Shown: positions 47,447 to 57,325, numbered from the stretch's first letter. The stretch is 64,000 nucleotides of DNA from Humibacter albus DSM 18994 (GCF_000421825.1 NZ_ATXT01000016.1:1-64000), one strand, 5' to 3'. Translations and numbers: made by a program. The notes: generated by a model from the sequence alone, not told the origin.

Positions 47447-48015
47447 TTCACGCCTCGACCGATCAGGGCGATGAGCTCCGCGCGTGTGACGGGGTCGCTC
47501 AACTCGCCGCGGCTGGCGATCGTGACCGTCGAGGCATCCGTCTGCCGTGCACCGCGCGTGGTCACGCAGGCGTGCGTCGCGTCGAGCACCACGAGCACGC
47601 CGCGCGGATCGAGCCCGGTCACGAACGTGTCCGCGATCTCTTCGGTGAGCCGCTCCTGCAGCTGCGGTCTCGCCGCCAAGATCTCGACCACCTTCGGCAG
47701 CCGCCCCAGTCCCACGACCCGGTCCCCGGGCAGGTACGCCAGGTGCGCCACCCCGGTGAACGGCAGCAGGTGGTGCTCGCAGACGGACCGGAATCGGATG
47801 TCTCGCAGCAGCACGGTCTCCGCGTCGCTGTCGCCGAGCGGCACCGTCTCGCTCAGAGGCTCCACCGGATCGAGCGCGAGGCCGCCGAAGAACTCCTCGT
47901 AGGCATCCGCAACGCGTGCCGGGGTCTGCTGAAGCCCCGGCCGCGAGCCGTCCTCGCCGATCGCGGCCAGGAGTTCGACAACGGCCGCTTCCACTCGTGC
48001 GCGGTCGATGGCCAT
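47443..48015 (-). CDS. folE: GTP cyclohydrolase I
   Basis: The 190-residue enzyme turns GTP into dihydroneopterin triphosphate, the first step of folate synthesis. Zinc and active-site motifs are present: RSVCEHHLLPFTGVAHLAY with the zinc Cys and His, and HACVTTRGARQ with the second zinc Cys. The ATG at 48015 begins MAIDRARVEAAV; the longer frame covers the ftsH end. It starts 19 bp after the ftsH stop. Confidence 0.96.
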   Translation of the reverse strand: MAIDRARVEAAVVELLAAIGEDGSRPGLQQTPARVADAYEEFFGGLALDPVEPLSETVPLGDSDAETVLLRDIRFRSVCEHHLLPFTGVAHLAYLPGDRVVGLGRLPKVVEILAARPQLQERLTEEIADTFVTGLDPRGVLVVLDATHACVTTRGARQTDASTVTIASRGELSDPVTRAELIALIGRGVK

Positions 48016-48034
48016 GCGGCTAGTCTGCCCGTCC

Positions 48035-50047
48035 TTACGCCGTCGCGGGGCGCGGCTTGATCTGACGCGAACGCTTCGGCTTGCCCGGGTTGGGGTCGGA
48101 GTCGACGCCGCCATCGACCACGCCCTCGTCGATGGGCGCCGTCTCCGGCTCGGGGAACGCGATCGGCGGGATTCCCGGCGAGACGCGGTTCTCCGCCGAC
48201 ACCCACTCCGGACGCTCCGGCAGCTTCTTGACGTCCTTGAAGATCTCTGCGATCTGGTGGTGGTCGAGCGTCTCCTTCTCGAGGAGTGCACGAGCCAGGC
48301 TGTCGAGAATCTCGCGGTTGTCGTTGATGACCTGCCACGCCTCGTCGTGCGCCTTCTCGATGAGCGCCCGCACCTCGGAGTCGACCCGTTCGGCGATGCG
48401 CTCGGAGTAGTCGCGCTGGTGACCCATGTCGCGGCCGAGGAACATCTCGCCCGACGACTGCCCGAGCTTCACGGAACCGATGTCGGAGCTCATGCCGTAT
48501 TCGGTGACCATCTTGCGGGCGATGCCGGTCGCCTTCTCGATGTCGTTGGACGCGCCGGTAGTCGGGTCTTTGAACACGACCTCCTCGGCGACGCGTCCGC
48601 CCATCGCGTAGGCGAGCTGGTCGAGGAGCTCGTTGCGCGTGACGGAGTACTTGTCTTCCAGCGGCAGCACCATCGTGTAGCCGAGGGCACGGCCGCGGGG
48701 AAGGATCGTGATCTTCGTCACCGGGTCCGTGTGGCGCATCGCGGCGGCAGCCAGGGCGTGGCCGCCCTCGTGATACGCCGTGATGAGCTTCTCCTGGTCC
48801 TTCATGACGCGCGTACGGCGCTGCGGGCCGGCGATCACGCGATCGATGGCCTCGTCCAGCGCTCGGTTGTCGATCAGCTGCGCGTTCGAGCGCGCCGTGA
48901 GCAGCGCTGCCTCGTTCAGCACGTTGGCCAGGTCGGCACCGGTGAAGCCGGGCGTCTTGCGGGCCACGACCTCGAGGTCGACGCCGGCGGCGAGCGGCTT
49001 GCCTCGACCGTGCACCTCGAGGATCTTCTTGCGGCCGACGAGGTCGGGGGCATCCACGCCGATCTGACGGTCGAAGCGGCCGGGGCGCAGCAGCGCCGGG
49101 TCGAGGATGTCGGGGCGGTTCGTCGCCGCGATCAGGATGACGTTGGTCTTGACGTCGAAGCCGTCCATCTCCACCAGGAGCTGGTTCAGCGTCTGCTCGC
49201 GCTCGTCGTGTCCACCGCCGAGACCCGCGCCGCGGTGGCGGCCGACCGCGTCGATCTCGTCGACGAAGATGATGGCCGGCGCGTTCTGCTTGGCCTGGTC
49301 GAACAGGTCGCGAACGCGGCTGGCTCCGACGCCGACGAACATCTCGACGAAGTCCGATCCCGAGATGGAGTAGAACGGAACGCCCGCTTCACCCGCGACA
49401 GCGCGGGCGAGCAACGTCTTACCGGTTCCGGGAGGGCCGTAGAGCAGCACACCCTTGGGGATGCGCGCGCCGACAGCCTGGAACTTCGCCGGCTCCTTGA
49501 GGAAGTCCTTGATCTCCTGCAGCTCTTCGATCGCCTCGTCGCTGCCGGCGACGTCGTCGAATGTGACCTTCGGGCTCTCCTTCGAGACCAGCTTCGCCCG
49601 GGACTTGCCGAACTGCATGACCTTGTTGCCGCCGCCCTGCATGCCGGAGAGCATGAGCCAGAAGAAGACGCCGATCAGCAGCACCGGGAGCAGAATGCTG
49701 AGAATCGAGAGCCACCAGCTCTGCTGCGGCACCTGGTCGTTGTAGCCCTTGGGCAGGTCGGCGCTCGAGACGGCCTTGACCACGTCGGTTCCGCGCGGCT
49801 CGACGTAATAGAACTGCACCTGCGTGCCGTTGGAGCCGTCGGCCTTCTTCAGCGTCATGTCCACACGCTGGTCGTTGTCGACGATCGTGGCCTGCGAGAC
49901 CTTGTCTCCCTTGAGGAGGTGCAGCCCGTGCTCGGTGCTGATCTCCTTGTAGCCCGACATGGTGATCAGGCTCGAGCCGATCCACACGATGACGACCGCG
50001 AGCACGATCCACAGAATGGGGCCCCGGAAGATCTTTTTCAGGTTCAT
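48035..50047 (-). CDS. ftsH: ATP-dependent zinc metalloprotease FtsH
   Basis: The 670-residue membrane AAA+ protease has two membrane helices (about 8-28 and 105-130) around an extracytoplasmic domain, an AAA module with Walker A GPPGTGKT near 205 and the SRH arginines in [18 protein letters not shown], and a zinc protease site HEGGH near 424 (HExxH). The C-terminal tail of about 60 residues is Pro/Glu-rich with a basic end, as in other Actinobacteria. It lies between hpt and folE in the conserved order. Confidence 0.97.
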   Translation of the reverse strand: MNLKKIFRGPILWIVLAVVIVWIGSSLITMSGYKEISTEHGLHLLKGDKVSQATIVDNDQRVDMTLKKADGSNGTQVQFYYVEPRGTDVVKAVSSADLPKGYNDQVPQQSWWLSILSILLPVLLIGVFFWLMLSGMQGGGNKVMQFGKSRAKLVSKESPKVTFDDVAGSDEAIEELQEIKDFLKEPAKFQAVGARIPKGVLLYGPPGTGKTLLARAVAGEAGVPFYSISGSDFVEMFVGVGASRVRDLFDQAKQNAPAIIFVDEIDAVGRHRGAGLGGGHDEREQTLNQLLVEMDGFDVKTNVILIAATNRPDILDPALLRPGRFDRQIGVDAPDLVGRKKILEVHGRGKPLAAGVDLEVVARKTPGFTGADLANVLNEAALLTARSNAQLIDNRALDEAIDRVIAGPQRRTRVMKDQEKLITAYHEGGHALAAAAMRHTDPVTKITILPRGRALGYTMVLPLEDKYSVTRNELLDQLAYAMGGRVAEEVVFKDPTTGASNDIEKATGIARKMVTEYGMSSDIGSVKLGQSSGEMFLGRDMGHQRDYSERIAERVDSEVRALIEKAHDEAWQVINDNREILDSLARALLEKETLDHHQIAEIFKDVKKLPERPEWVSAENRVSPGIPPIAFPEPETAPIDEGVVDGGVDSDPNPGKPKRSRQIKPRPATA

Positions 50048-50176
50048 GGTCCTGTCAGGGTACCGCCGTGTTCCTTGGCAACCACTCCGTGTTCGCTCAG
50101 GGCGCGCAGTGCGATTCCCGCGACCGACGCGCCCGCAGACATCCGCTGGAACGCGCGGCGAGCGCTGCGGCCCTGG

Positions 50177-50728
50177 TCACTCGTAGACGTGCGGCGCCAG
50201 GATGCCCACGGAGCGCAGATTGCGGTACTTCTCCGCGAAGTCGAGGCCGTAGCCCACCACGAAGTCGTTCGGGATCTCGAAGCCGACGTACTTGACGTCG
50301 ACCTCCACCTTGGCGGCATCGGGCTTGCGCAGCAGAGCGCAGATCTCGACGGATGCCGGTCCGCGCGTGATCAGGTTCTCGCGCAGCCACGAGAGTGTCA
50401 CGCCGGAGTCGATGATGTCTTCCACGATCAGCACGTGCCGCCCGGCGAGCGCAGCGTCGAGGTCCTTGAGAATGCGCACCACACCGCTCGACTTGGTGCT
50501 CGCGCCGTACGAGCTCACGGCCATCCAGTCCATCTCGAGCGGGATGCTCAGCGCCCGCGCCAAGTCGGCCATCACCATCACGGCGCCTTTCAGCACGCCG
50601 ACGAGCAGCACATCCTTGCCCGCATAGTCCGCGTCGATCTGCGCGGCGAGCTCGGCCAGGCGTTCCTGGATCTGTTCCTCGGTGACGAGCACCGTCGTGA
50701 GATCGCCCTGGATGTCCTCTGGCAGCAT
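50177..50728 (-). CDS. hpt: Hypoxanthine phosphoribosyltransferase
   Basis: The 183-residue salvage enzyme makes IMP or GMP from hypoxanthine or guanine plus PRPP. The PRPP-binding loop [14 protein letters not shown] and the N-terminal [17 protein letters not shown] are diagnostic, and [17 protein letters not shown] closes the active site. The ATG at 50728 has GAGGATGG upstream. It lies between tilS and ftsH. Confidence 0.95.
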   Translation of the reverse strand: MLPEDIQGDLTTVLVTEEQIQERLAELAAQIDADYAGKDVLLVGVLKGAVMVMADLARALSIPLEMDWMAVSSYGASTKSSGVVRILKDLDAALAGRHVLIVEDIIDSGVTLSWLRENLITRGPASVEICALLRKPDAAKVEVDVKYVGFEIPNDFVVGYGLDFAEKYRNLRSVGILAPHVYE

Positions 50729-50835
50729 GCATCCATCCTCGCACGCACGTCGCCGCGCTTCTCGCGGCGTCGCTCTGCGCCCGCTTCGTGCCCTGGTTCC
50801 ATCCGTCGCACGTCCCCGCTGCCACACAATGCCGA

Positions 50836-50875
50836 TTCCGCTGTCGCGAAGTGAACTCGCTTTGTGACAGCGGAA
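50836..50875. repeat. 10-bp inverted repeat between tilS and hpt
   Basis: TTCCGCTGTC and GACAGCGGAA enclose 20 bp that themselves contain a short GCGA/TCGC pairing. It lies in the 194-bp gap between tilS and hpt, which has no gene. A weak terminator or a regulatory site for hpt is possible. Confidence 0.4.
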
Positions 50876-50922
50876 AGGGCTGCACACGACACGATGAGCC
50901 CAGCGCCGGTGTCGCTGGGCGC

Positions 50923-51990
50923 TCAGTGGTCGTGCGGCAGCAGTCGGGTCGCCCCGGTCGTGGAGAACACGATGTGACCGCCGGCTCGGGATGCCCGCAC
51001 GCCGCCGGGCAGATCGAGTGCCTTCTGCCCGTGCCAGTCGGTCACGAGACGTGCGACCGCGAGCACGTGCACGCGCTCCAGTGCCACGCCGAACTCGCTG
51101 AAGACCACGTGCCGGATGATCCGATTCCGCAAGGCCGCCGGGTTCGCCTCGAGCGCACGCACCGACACGGCGATGCCCGCCTCCGCCGGTTCGCAGATGT
51201 CCTCGATGACCTCCTCGATCATCTCGTCGAAGGCTTGCGCGTCTTCGCGCAGTTGGTCGGCCGTGCGGGCCAGCGCTTCCGCGACCCCCGGTCCGAGCTC
51301 GCGCTCCAGCACCGGCAGCACGTTCTGCCGCGCGCGCACCCGCGCGTAGGAAGGGTCGAGGTTCTGCGGGTCGTCCCACATCGTGAGCCCGGCATCGCGG
51401 CAGGCCTGCCGTGTCGTCTCGCGCCGGATGCCCAGCAGCGGGCGGAGCACGGCGCCCCGCCCGCCGGCGCGCACTTCGGAGTGCAGGTCGGAGCGCGGCG
51501 CCATGCCCTGCAGGCTCGTCGCACCGGACCCGCGCGCCAGTCCGAGCAGCACGGTCTCGGCCTGGTCGTCCAGTGTGTGCGCGAGCAGCAGATGAGTCGC
51601 GCCTGTGTCGGCGAGCGCCCCGGTGAAGGCCGCATAACGGGCCTCGCGCGCCGCTTTCTCGGGTCCTCCCGCCGCGGCGGCATCGGCCACCTGAACCCGC
51701 GTCACGACCACGGGGGCGAGGCCGAGGGCGACCGCCTGCTCACGCGCGCGTTCGGCGGCGGAGGCCGAGGCATCCTGCAACCCGTGGTCCACGATCACCG
51801 CACCCACCCGGATGCCCGCCCGCGGCCCCTCGAAAGCGGCTCCCGCCGCCAGCGCGAGCGAGTCGCCGCCGCCGGAGAGACCGACGAGCACGAGGTCCCC
51901 CTCGGCAACTCCGGCGGCGGCGAGGCCCTCGCGCACGGCGCGCCGGATGTCCGCGATCGGCGGTGTCAGGCGCGGGCGTCGGGGCTCCAT
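50923..51990 (-). CDS. tilS: tRNA(Ile)-lysidine synthetase
   Basis: The 355-residue enzyme modifies C34 of tRNA-Ile (CAU) to lysidine. The PP-loop SGGGDSLAL (about 39-47) and the following strand [11 protein letters not shown], plus [15 protein letters not shown] and the C-terminal helical domain, identify it. It starts at 51990 and is divergent from ppa, as in other Actinobacteria. Confidence 0.94.
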   Translation of the reverse strand: MEPRRPRLTPPIADIRRAVREGLAAAGVAEGDLVLVGLSGGGDSLALAAGAAFEGPRAGIRVGAVIVDHGLQDASASAAERAREQAVALGLAPVVVTRVQVADAAAAGGPEKAAREARYAAFTGALADTGATHLLLAHTLDDQAETVLLGLARGSGATSLQGMAPRSDLHSEVRAGGRGAVLRPLLGIRRETTRQACRDAGLTMWDDPQNLDPSYARVRARQNVLPVLERELGPGVAEALARTADQLREDAQAFDEMIEEVIEDICEPAEAGIAVSVRALEANPAALRNRIIRHVVFSEFGVALERVHVLAVARLVTDWHGQKALDLPGGVRASRAGGHIVFSTTGATRLLPHDH

Positions 51991-52134
51991 GCTTCCACGC
52001 TAGGCCGTCATGGCCGTGGCATCCGCGGCGCGGGTAGATTGGAGGCGCGTGTCTGCGGCGGTGGCGTGCGCTAGCGGCCGCGGCGGGCATCCATCAGCCA
52101 CACCATCACCCCACTCATCGAACTGGAGCACCGC

Positions 52135-52626
52135 ATGGCCGACTACGACGCGATCATCGAGATTCCGCGCGGCAGCCGCAACAAGTACGAAGTCGACCAC
52201 GAGACCGGTCGGGTCTACCTCGACCGCGTGCTGTTCACAAACTTCAGCTACCCCACCGACTACGGCTTCTTCGAGAACACCCTCGGCGAAGACGGCGACC
52301 CGCTCGACGTGCTCGTGCTGCTCGACTACCCGCTCTTCCCGGGCGTCGGCGTGAAGGTGCGTCCGGTCGGCGTGCTGCACATGAGCGACGAGGCCGGCGG
52401 CGACGACAAGGTGATCGCCGTGCAGTACAAGGACCCGCGCTGGAAGCACATCCAAGACGTCGACGACATTCCGGAGTACACGAAGAACGAGATCCAGCAC
52501 TTCTTCGAGCACTACAAGGATCTCGAGCCGGGCAAGTGGGTCAAGGTGGATGCCTGGGGCACCGCCGCCGACGCCGATCGCCTCGTGCAGGAGGCCGCCG
52601 CGCGCCTCGCCGAGCAGGGCCACTGA
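52135..52626 (+). CDS. ppa: Inorganic pyrophosphatase (family I)
   Basis: The 163-residue enzyme splits pyrophosphate, pulling biosynthetic reactions forward. It matches the family I core: [41 protein letters not shown] (the three metal-binding Asp residues), and [12 protein letters not shown]. The ATG at 52135 follows GGAG. It stands alone, divergent from tilS. Confidence 0.97.
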   Translation: MADYDAIIEIPRGSRNKYEVDHETGRVYLDRVLFTNFSYPTDYGFFENTLGEDGDPLDVLVLLDYPLFPGVGVKVRPVGVLHMSDEAGGDDKVIAVQYKDPRWKHIQDVDDIPEYTKNEIQHFFEHYKDLEPGKWVKVDAWGTAADADRLVQEAAARLAEQGH

Positions 52627-52766
52627 GGCCGATCACGATCGTGAGGTCGAGCCGGCGCTGAGGACGGGCGCCACCGCGGATCAGTCACGCGATGGCGCCC
52701 GCGCCTGAGCGGCCAGGGCTTTGCGGCGAGCAGTAGGTCTGCTGCGGCCGCGCTCGGCTCGCGCCG

Positions 52767-54275
52767 TCAGGCCGATGGGCGCGCCACGTACGGATACGGC
52801 GACCCCCACAACCCCTGCACCGCGAGAGGTTCGCCGTAGTCGCGCGCCGCGATGATCTGGTTGTTCCCCAGATAGATGGCGTCATGGTAGAAGCCGCCGT
52901 CGTACCAGAAGATGATGTCGCCGCGCTGCCGCTGGCTCAACGGGACGAGCTGTCCCCTGGCCTGAGCCGTGTAGTACTGGTCGCCCACGCTGTGGGCGCC
53001 GACGTAGATGCCAGCGGCTCGGTAGGCCATCATCACCAGTCCCGAGCAGTCGTAGTACGTCGGCCCCTCGCCGCCGAGATCGTACGGGGCGCCGAGATGG
53101 GCGTAGGCGTAGTTGATGGCGGTCTCGACGGCGCTGCTGTTCGGTGCGCCCGCCGAACCGCCGGTGGAACCTCCCGGTGCGCTCGACCCGCCCGACGAGC
53201 CGGAGCCGCCGGCTGAGCCCGAACCGCCACCCGATGAGCCCGAGCCCGCGGACGGACCCGAACCGCCGGCCGAGCCCGAACCACCGGCTGAGCCCGAACC
53301 ACCGTCCGACGTTCCGGTCGTCGACGGAGCGGTCACGGCCGCCTTCGCCGCCGCGGCGCGCGCCACGCCGTCCGCGTGCTGCTGCGCCACCTGTTCCGAC
53401 ACGTTCTGCAGCGAGGCGAGCTGCGTCACGAGCTCTGCCTGCTTCGTCTTCTGCTGAGCAAGGGCCGTCTGCGCCGCACCCGCGGCATCCTTCGCCGTCT
53501 GCAGGGCCTCGTCGGCGTCGTCGGCGAGCTTCTGGCGCGCCTTCTCGGCCGCGGTCGCCTGGTCCGCGAGGGCCGACGCCGCGTTCTTGTCGGTGATCGC
53601 CTGCTTGTAGATGGTGCTCGACTGTTCCGTGAGCTGGCTCATCGTGCCGAGCTGGTAGAGCAACTTGTCGGCACGGTCGGCGTCGCCTCCGGAGAGCATC
53701 AGGTTGATCGACGAGCCGCCACCCGATCGTGCGAGATGCGACGCCAGAAGACCGGCACGCATCGCGGATGCCTTCGCCGTCTTCTCCGCGGTCGCCGCGT
53801 CCTTCTTCAGGCCGGCCGCTTTGGTCGTGGCGTCGTCGAGCTTGACCTTGGTCTCGAGGTAGGCCTCCGCGGCCTTCTGCGCGGCGAGGCTCGCGGCATC
53901 CGCATTCTTCTGCAGGCCCGCGATGAGCCCGTTGATCTTGTCGACGAGCGCCTTCTGCTGCGTGACATTGGCCTTGGCCTGCTGCACGTCGTTCCAGCTC
54001 GGGTAATCGTCGGCGTGCGCCGCCGGGGCGACGATTCCGATGGATGCCGTGATCACCCCGACCGCGGCCGCCCCGAGTGAGAGGGTGCGGAACGAACCGG
54101 TGCGGTTCTGCGCGCGCGGTTCCGCGCGCGCGTCATCCTTCACCGGCGACCCTTCGGCCCAGAGCGCACGCTCACGGCGCCGACGCTCTGCTCCGAGAAT
54201 GTCGGCGTCGAGCCGCGAGCCATCCTCATTCCGCGGGTCTCCTCGGCGCGCCTTGTTCGACGTCTCTCGTGCCAT
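52767..54275 (-). CDS. Coiled-coil NlpC/P60 cell-wall hydrolase
   Basis: The 502-residue secreted protein has an extended basic N-terminus, a signal segment (about 65-90, ending PAAHADD), a long coiled coil (95-320), a Gly/Ser-rich repeat linker (about 328-380) and a C-terminal NlpC/P60 domain with catalytic Cys in YYDCSGLVMMAYR (about 409) and His in GFYHDAIYLG (about 462). It cuts peptides in peptidoglycan. It shares its N-terminal half, including HADDYPSW, with the gene just upstream. The start at 54275 has a run of G bases as ribosome site. Confidence 0.9.
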   Translation of the reverse strand: MARETSNKARRGDPRNEDGSRLDADILGAERRRRERALWAEGSPVKDDARAEPRAQNRTGSFRTLSLGAAAVGVITASIGIVAPAAHADDYPSWNDVQQAKANVTQQKALVDKINGLIAGLQKNADAASLAAQKAAEAYLETKVKLDDATTKAAGLKKDAATAEKTAKASAMRAGLLASHLARSGGGSSINLMLSGGDADRADKLLYQLGTMSQLTEQSSTIYKQAITDKNAASALADQATAAEKARQKLADDADEALQTAKDAAGAAQTALAQQKTKQAELVTQLASLQNVSEQVAQQHADGVARAAAAKAAVTAPSTTGTSDGGSGSAGGSGSAGGSGPSAGSGSSGGGSGSAGGSGSSGGSSAPGGSTGGSAGAPNSSAVETAINYAYAHLGAPYDLGGEGPTYYDCSGLVMMAYRAAGIYVGAHSVGDQYYTAQARGQLVPLSQRQRGDIIFWYDGGFYHDAIYLGNNQIIAARDYGEPLAVQGLWGSPYPYVARPSA

Positions 54276-54294
54276 ATCGCCCCCCCGCGACAGA

Positions 54295-55584
54295 TCAGGT
54301 GAGAGGTGCGCCGTGCGAGGCCATGAACGGGACCGGGTTGATCGCGCTACCGCCTTCACGCACCTCGAAGTGCAAATGGCATCCGGTCGAATTGCCGGTG
54401 CTCCCGACCCTCGCGATCGGCTCTCCGGCGCCGACGGACTCGCCGTAGCTGACCAGGATGCCTCCGCTCACGATATGTCCGTATCCCGTAGAAATGCCAC
54501 CCCCGTTGTCGAGGAGCACGAAGTTTCCGTAGCCGCCGTTCCACCCGGCATAGGTCACTGTGCCGGCGTGCGCGGCGTAGATCGTGGCCCCGCAGTACGC
54601 TCCGATGTCGGTCCCCTCGTGATAGCTCGTGCAGCCGGAACACGGCGAGACGCGCCAGCCGAAGTAGTCCGTGATGGGGCCGCTCACCGGCACCGCCCAC
54701 CCCTGCGAGCCGACCGATCCGCCGGCCATCGCGGCGGCCGCGGCGGCCTCGGCCGCCTCGGCCGCCTTGCGCCGAGCCTCGACGCCCGCCTGGTAGCGCG
54801 CCACGGTTTTCGTGGTCGTGTCCTTGAGTGCGGCGAGTTGCGCCTCGAGCACGGTGGACTGCGCCTGCTGCGTCGCAAGCGCATCCTGCGCCGCCTTCGC
54901 TGCGGCGGTCGCCTTCTGCAACGCGGTGTCCGCATCGTTGCGGAGCCCCTCGCGCTCGGTTCGCGCCGCGCTCGCCTGGTCGCTCATGGCCTTGGCGGTA
55001 TTGCGGGCCTGCTCCGCCTGCTCGTAGATGCCTGACGTGTTCTCAACCAGCTTCGAAGCCGCACCGAGGTGATCGAGCAGCTTGTCGGCATCCTTCGAAC
55101 TCTTGCTGCCGCTGAGGAAGAGGTTCGCCGTGAGGTTGCCGCCGCCGGAACGGTACAGTTCCGCGGCAAGCCGTCCGGCCTGGGTCGTGGCCGCGGTCGC
55201 CTTCTTCTCCAGACCGGATGCCTGAGCCTGCAACTCCTGCGCCCTCACGTCGGCGAGATCGAACTTCTGCTGCGCCTCGTGGTATTCGTCGCCCGCCTTG
55301 ACCGCGGCATCCTGGGTCTGCTGCACCTGCGTCTTCAGGCTCGCGATGAGCCCCTCGATCTTGGTCACCTCCGCCTGCGCTGCGGCTTGGTTCGACTTGG
55401 CGTTCTGCACGTCGGTCCAGCTCGGATAGTCGTCGGCGTGCGCCGGCATCGCGATGCCGCCGACCAGAGCCGCCGCCAGGATGCCCGTGAGCAGCGCACG
55501 CGCGCCCGTCCCCCGAACGCCTCGCCTTCGTGCACGCGGGCGGCGTGAGCGCACGCGTCGTTGCGCACGGTCGTCTCGCGTCAT
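54295..55584 (-). CDS. Coiled-coil M23 peptidase
   Basis: The 429-residue secreted protein has a signal segment ending in PAHADD, a coiled coil (about 55-270) and a C-terminal M23 (LytM-like) domain with HEGTDIG (about 320) and HLHFEV (about 402), so the zinc ligands appear intact. Coiled-coil M23 proteins split or regulate septal peptidoglycan. It precedes the NlpC/P60 paralogue by 19 bp in one likely operon. The start at 55584 follows GAGGA. Confidence 0.9.
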   Translation of the reverse strand: MTRDDRAQRRVRSRRPRARRRGVRGTGARALLTGILAAALVGGIAMPAHADDYPSWTDVQNAKSNQAAAQAEVTKIEGLIASLKTQVQQTQDAAVKAGDEYHEAQQKFDLADVRAQELQAQASGLEKKATAATTQAGRLAAELYRSGGGNLTANLFLSGSKSSKDADKLLDHLGAASKLVENTSGIYEQAEQARNTAKAMSDQASAARTEREGLRNDADTALQKATAAAKAAQDALATQQAQSTVLEAQLAALKDTTTKTVARYQAGVEARRKAAEAAEAAAAAAMAGGSVGSQGWAVPVSGPITDYFGWRVSPCSGCTSYHEGTDIGAYCGATIYAAHAGTVTYAGWNGGYGNFVLLDNGGGISTGYGHIVSGGILVSYGESVGAGEPIARVGSTGNSTGCHLHFEVREGGSAINPVPFMASHGAPLT

Positions 55585-55752
55585 GGTTCTCGTCCTCAGC
55601 TGATCACCCGAAACATCGAGCGGAGGGTCGTTGGTCGGCCGGATGTCTGTGCGACTGTACCCCGGCCAGGTAGCATCGCCCGTGCCATTCGGCGCTCGTC
55701 GCGGGATTGGCATCGACCGGGAATGCTGGCCTCCGACGCGGACGGCGCCGGT

Positions 55753-55781
55753 TTGGAAATCCGCCGGGCCTCATTTAGGCT
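55753..55781 (+). promoter_or_regulatory. Promoter of tRNA-Glu/Asp/Phe cluster
   Basis: TTGGAA (55753-55758), a 17-nt spacer and TAGGCT (55776-55781) form a good vegetative promoter. It lies 38 bp before tRNA-Glu, leaving a short leader. Confidence 0.65.
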
Positions 55782-55818
55782 TTAGCGTCGGCAGTCAACG
55801 CCAAGAAAACGTGAAGAC

Positions 55819-55891
55819 GGCCCCATCGTTTAGTGGCCTAGGACGCCGCCCTTTCACGGCGGTAGCACGGGTTCGAATCCCGTTGGGGTCA
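55819..55891 (+). tRNA. tRNA-Glu (TTC)
   Basis: The 73-nt cloverleaf has acceptor GGCCCCA pairing with TGGGGTC (one G-T), anticodon loop CTTTCAC (anticodon TTC) and T-arm GGGTTCGAATCCC. Discriminator A; CCA is not encoded. Confidence 0.95.
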
Positions 55892-55931
55892 CGGCGAGGC
55901 CGACTACACTGATAACTGAATAAACACACAA

Positions 55932-56005
55932 GGCCCTGTGGCGCAGTTGGTTAGCGTGCCGCCCTGTCACGGCGGAGGTCGCGGGTTCAAGTCCCGTCAG
56001 GGTCG
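55932..56005 (+). tRNA. tRNA-Asp (GTC)
   Basis: The 74-nt cloverleaf has acceptor GGCCCTG with CAGGGTC, anticodon loop CTGTCAC (anticodon GTC) and T-arm GGGTTCAAGTCCC. It follows tRNA-Glu by 40 bp and is followed by a strong terminator. Confidence 0.95.
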
Positions 56006-56011
56006 CTGAGG

Positions 56012-56040
56012 AGAAGCCCTTCTGCGGAAGGGCTTCTTTT
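56012..56040 (+). terminator. Terminator after tRNA-Asp
   Basis: A perfect 10-bp stem (AGAAGCCCTT / AAGGGCTTCT) with a six-base loop is followed by TTT: a standard intrinsic terminator. It suggests that tRNA-Phe has its own promoter in the 56041-56067 gap or depends on read-through. Confidence 0.85.
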
Positions 56041-56067
56041 CGAGTGGCACCCCTTGTTCGGTGCTGC

Positions 56068-56143
56068 GGCTCTGTAGCTCAGTTGGTAGAGCGTTCGACT
56101 GAAAATCGAAAGGTCACCGGATCGATGCCGGTCGGAGCCACCA
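56068..56143 (+). tRNA. tRNA-Phe (GAA)
   Basis: The cloverleaf has acceptor GGCTCTG with CGGAGCC (one T-G), anticodon loop CTGAAAA (anticodon GAA) and T-arm CCGGATCGATGCCGG. CCA is encoded (56141-56143), unlike the other three tRNAs here. Confidence 0.95.
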
Positions 56144-56149
56144 GTGAAG

Positions 56150-56174
56150 CCCCGCCGGTCAGCCGGGGGTTTTC
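56150..56174 (+). terminator. Terminator after tRNA-Phe
   Basis: CCC and CCGG pair with CCGG and GGG around a 4-nt loop, with one bulged base, followed by TTTTCTTGTTT. It ends the tRNA-Phe transcript just before the PIN remnant. Confidence 0.7.
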
Positions 56175-56190
56175 TTGTTTCCTGGAAGAC

Positions 56191-56373
56191 GTGCTGGAGA
56201 TCCGGCAAGCCCTGTTCCAGCGAGGAACAGGACGAGCCGCCGGCGCTGTCCACATCATGATCGCCTCCTGGGCCCACGTGAATGCCGCCGCAGTCCTCAT
56301 CGCGGACCATGACTTCGACTCCACCGCCCAAGCGGTCCCTGGATTGCTTCACGAGTACATACCGAGCCCGTAA
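56191..56373 (+). pseudogene. Remnant of a VapC-type PIN-domain toxin
   Basis: About 61 codons in one frame end at TAA 56371-56373. The sequence VLEIRQALFQRG near the start and LIADHDFDSTAQAVPG later align with the C-terminal third of VapC PIN toxins (RxxxIPDLLIAA ... HxDxDFDxIA pattern). The IPDLLIAA core is altered to AVHIMIAS, and the N-terminal half with its first acidic residues is missing. No antitoxin is seen. It begins about 50 bp after tRNA-Phe, a site often used for integration, so it may be a relic of an inserted element. Confidence 0.6.
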
Positions 56374-56382
56374 AGGGATCCG

Positions 56383-57318
56383 TCATCGGTCGTTCGGCGC
56401 GATGCTGTTCTGTGCCGGTCCGCACGCCTGACCGACGCCCTCCGCGACCCGCGCTATCACGAGATCCGAAAAGGCCTTCACGGCGGGACGCTGCGGGATC
56501 GATCGCTGCGCGAGCACGAGCGTGCGGGAGGGAATCGCGCGTGCGAGCTCGACCGTCCGGATCCCGGCCCAACCAGAGATAAGCGACTCCGGGAGGAAGG
56601 CTGCGCCGAGGCCGGCTCGAATCATCTCGATGGCGGAGGCCACATCGGCGACTTCGAAGAGCACATTCCTTTCCGTGCGGTTCTGAGCGAAGTAAGCATC
56701 CGTTCTGCGCCTGTTGGGCCAGCTCGGCGGGAAGTCGACGGTCGCTGCCGCGGCGGCTTCTGCAACCGACCACGGCCGGTCGGGCTCTTCCGATCCGGCT
56801 GCGGTGGTCAACACGAGGCTGAGCGTTCCGACCGGCGTCGCCTGCACCGCCTGCGGGATTGACGACGGTTTCGGCAGAAGTGCGAGGTCGAACTCGCCGT
56901 CGAGGAGCGAGCTGAGATTCCAGTCGTTGGCCGTCTCTGGTACCCGCAGGCGAACGTCGACGAGAGGCAGCACGCGGCGCATTTCGTGCAAGACGCGGCC
57001 GAGGTTCAGGCTTCCTGTGGAGAGCGGGCAACCGATGGTCACGGTGCCGGCGACGGGCCCCTGCAACGCAGCCAACTCCTCCTGCACCGCGGTTGCTTCG
57101 GACAACATGCTGCGAGCTCGTCTCAGGAGCAGCATCCCGGCCTCGGTCGGCCTCGCCGCTCGGGGCGTACGTGTCAACAGCTGTTGGCCGAGTTCCGCCT
57201 CGAGCCGGCTGATGGCGGACGACACCGTGGACTGCACCACGTGTTCGCGTGCGGCTGCACGCGTGAAGCTCTCCTCCTCAGCAATGGCCACAAAATACGA
57301 CAGTTGCTGCAGATCCAT
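56383..57318 (-). CDS. LysR-family transcriptional regulator
   Basis: The 311-residue protein has the LysR winged helix (1-60; DLQQLSYFVAIAEEESFTRAA, STVSSAISRLEAEL) and a substrate-binding-protein-like effector domain. It is divergent from a decarboxylase-type amidohydrolase with 101 bp between the starts, and a good LysR operator (ATC-N9-GAT) lies between them. It probably activates that gene in response to an aromatic acid or related compound (inference). Confidence 0.9.
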   Translation of the reverse strand: MDLQQLSYFVAIAEEESFTRAAAREHVVQSTVSSAISRLEAELGQQLLTRTPRAARPTEAGMLLLRRARSMLSEATAVQEELAALQGPVAGTVTIGCPLSTGSLNLGRVLHEMRRVLPLVDVRLRVPETANDWNLSSLLDGEFDLALLPKPSSIPQAVQATPVGTLSLVLTTAAGSEEPDRPWSVAEAAAAATVDFPPSWPNRRRTDAYFAQNRTERNVLFEVADVASAIEMIRAGLGAAFLPESLISGWAGIRTVELARAIPSRTLVLAQRSIPQRPAVKAFSDLVIARVAEGVGQACGPAQNSIAPNDR

Positions 57319-57325
57319 ACACGCA

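Noticed and set aside
53160..53330. Possible CRISPR-like or satellite repeat
   Set aside because: The repeats encode the Gly/Ser linker of the NlpC/P60 protein in frame; there are no spacers.
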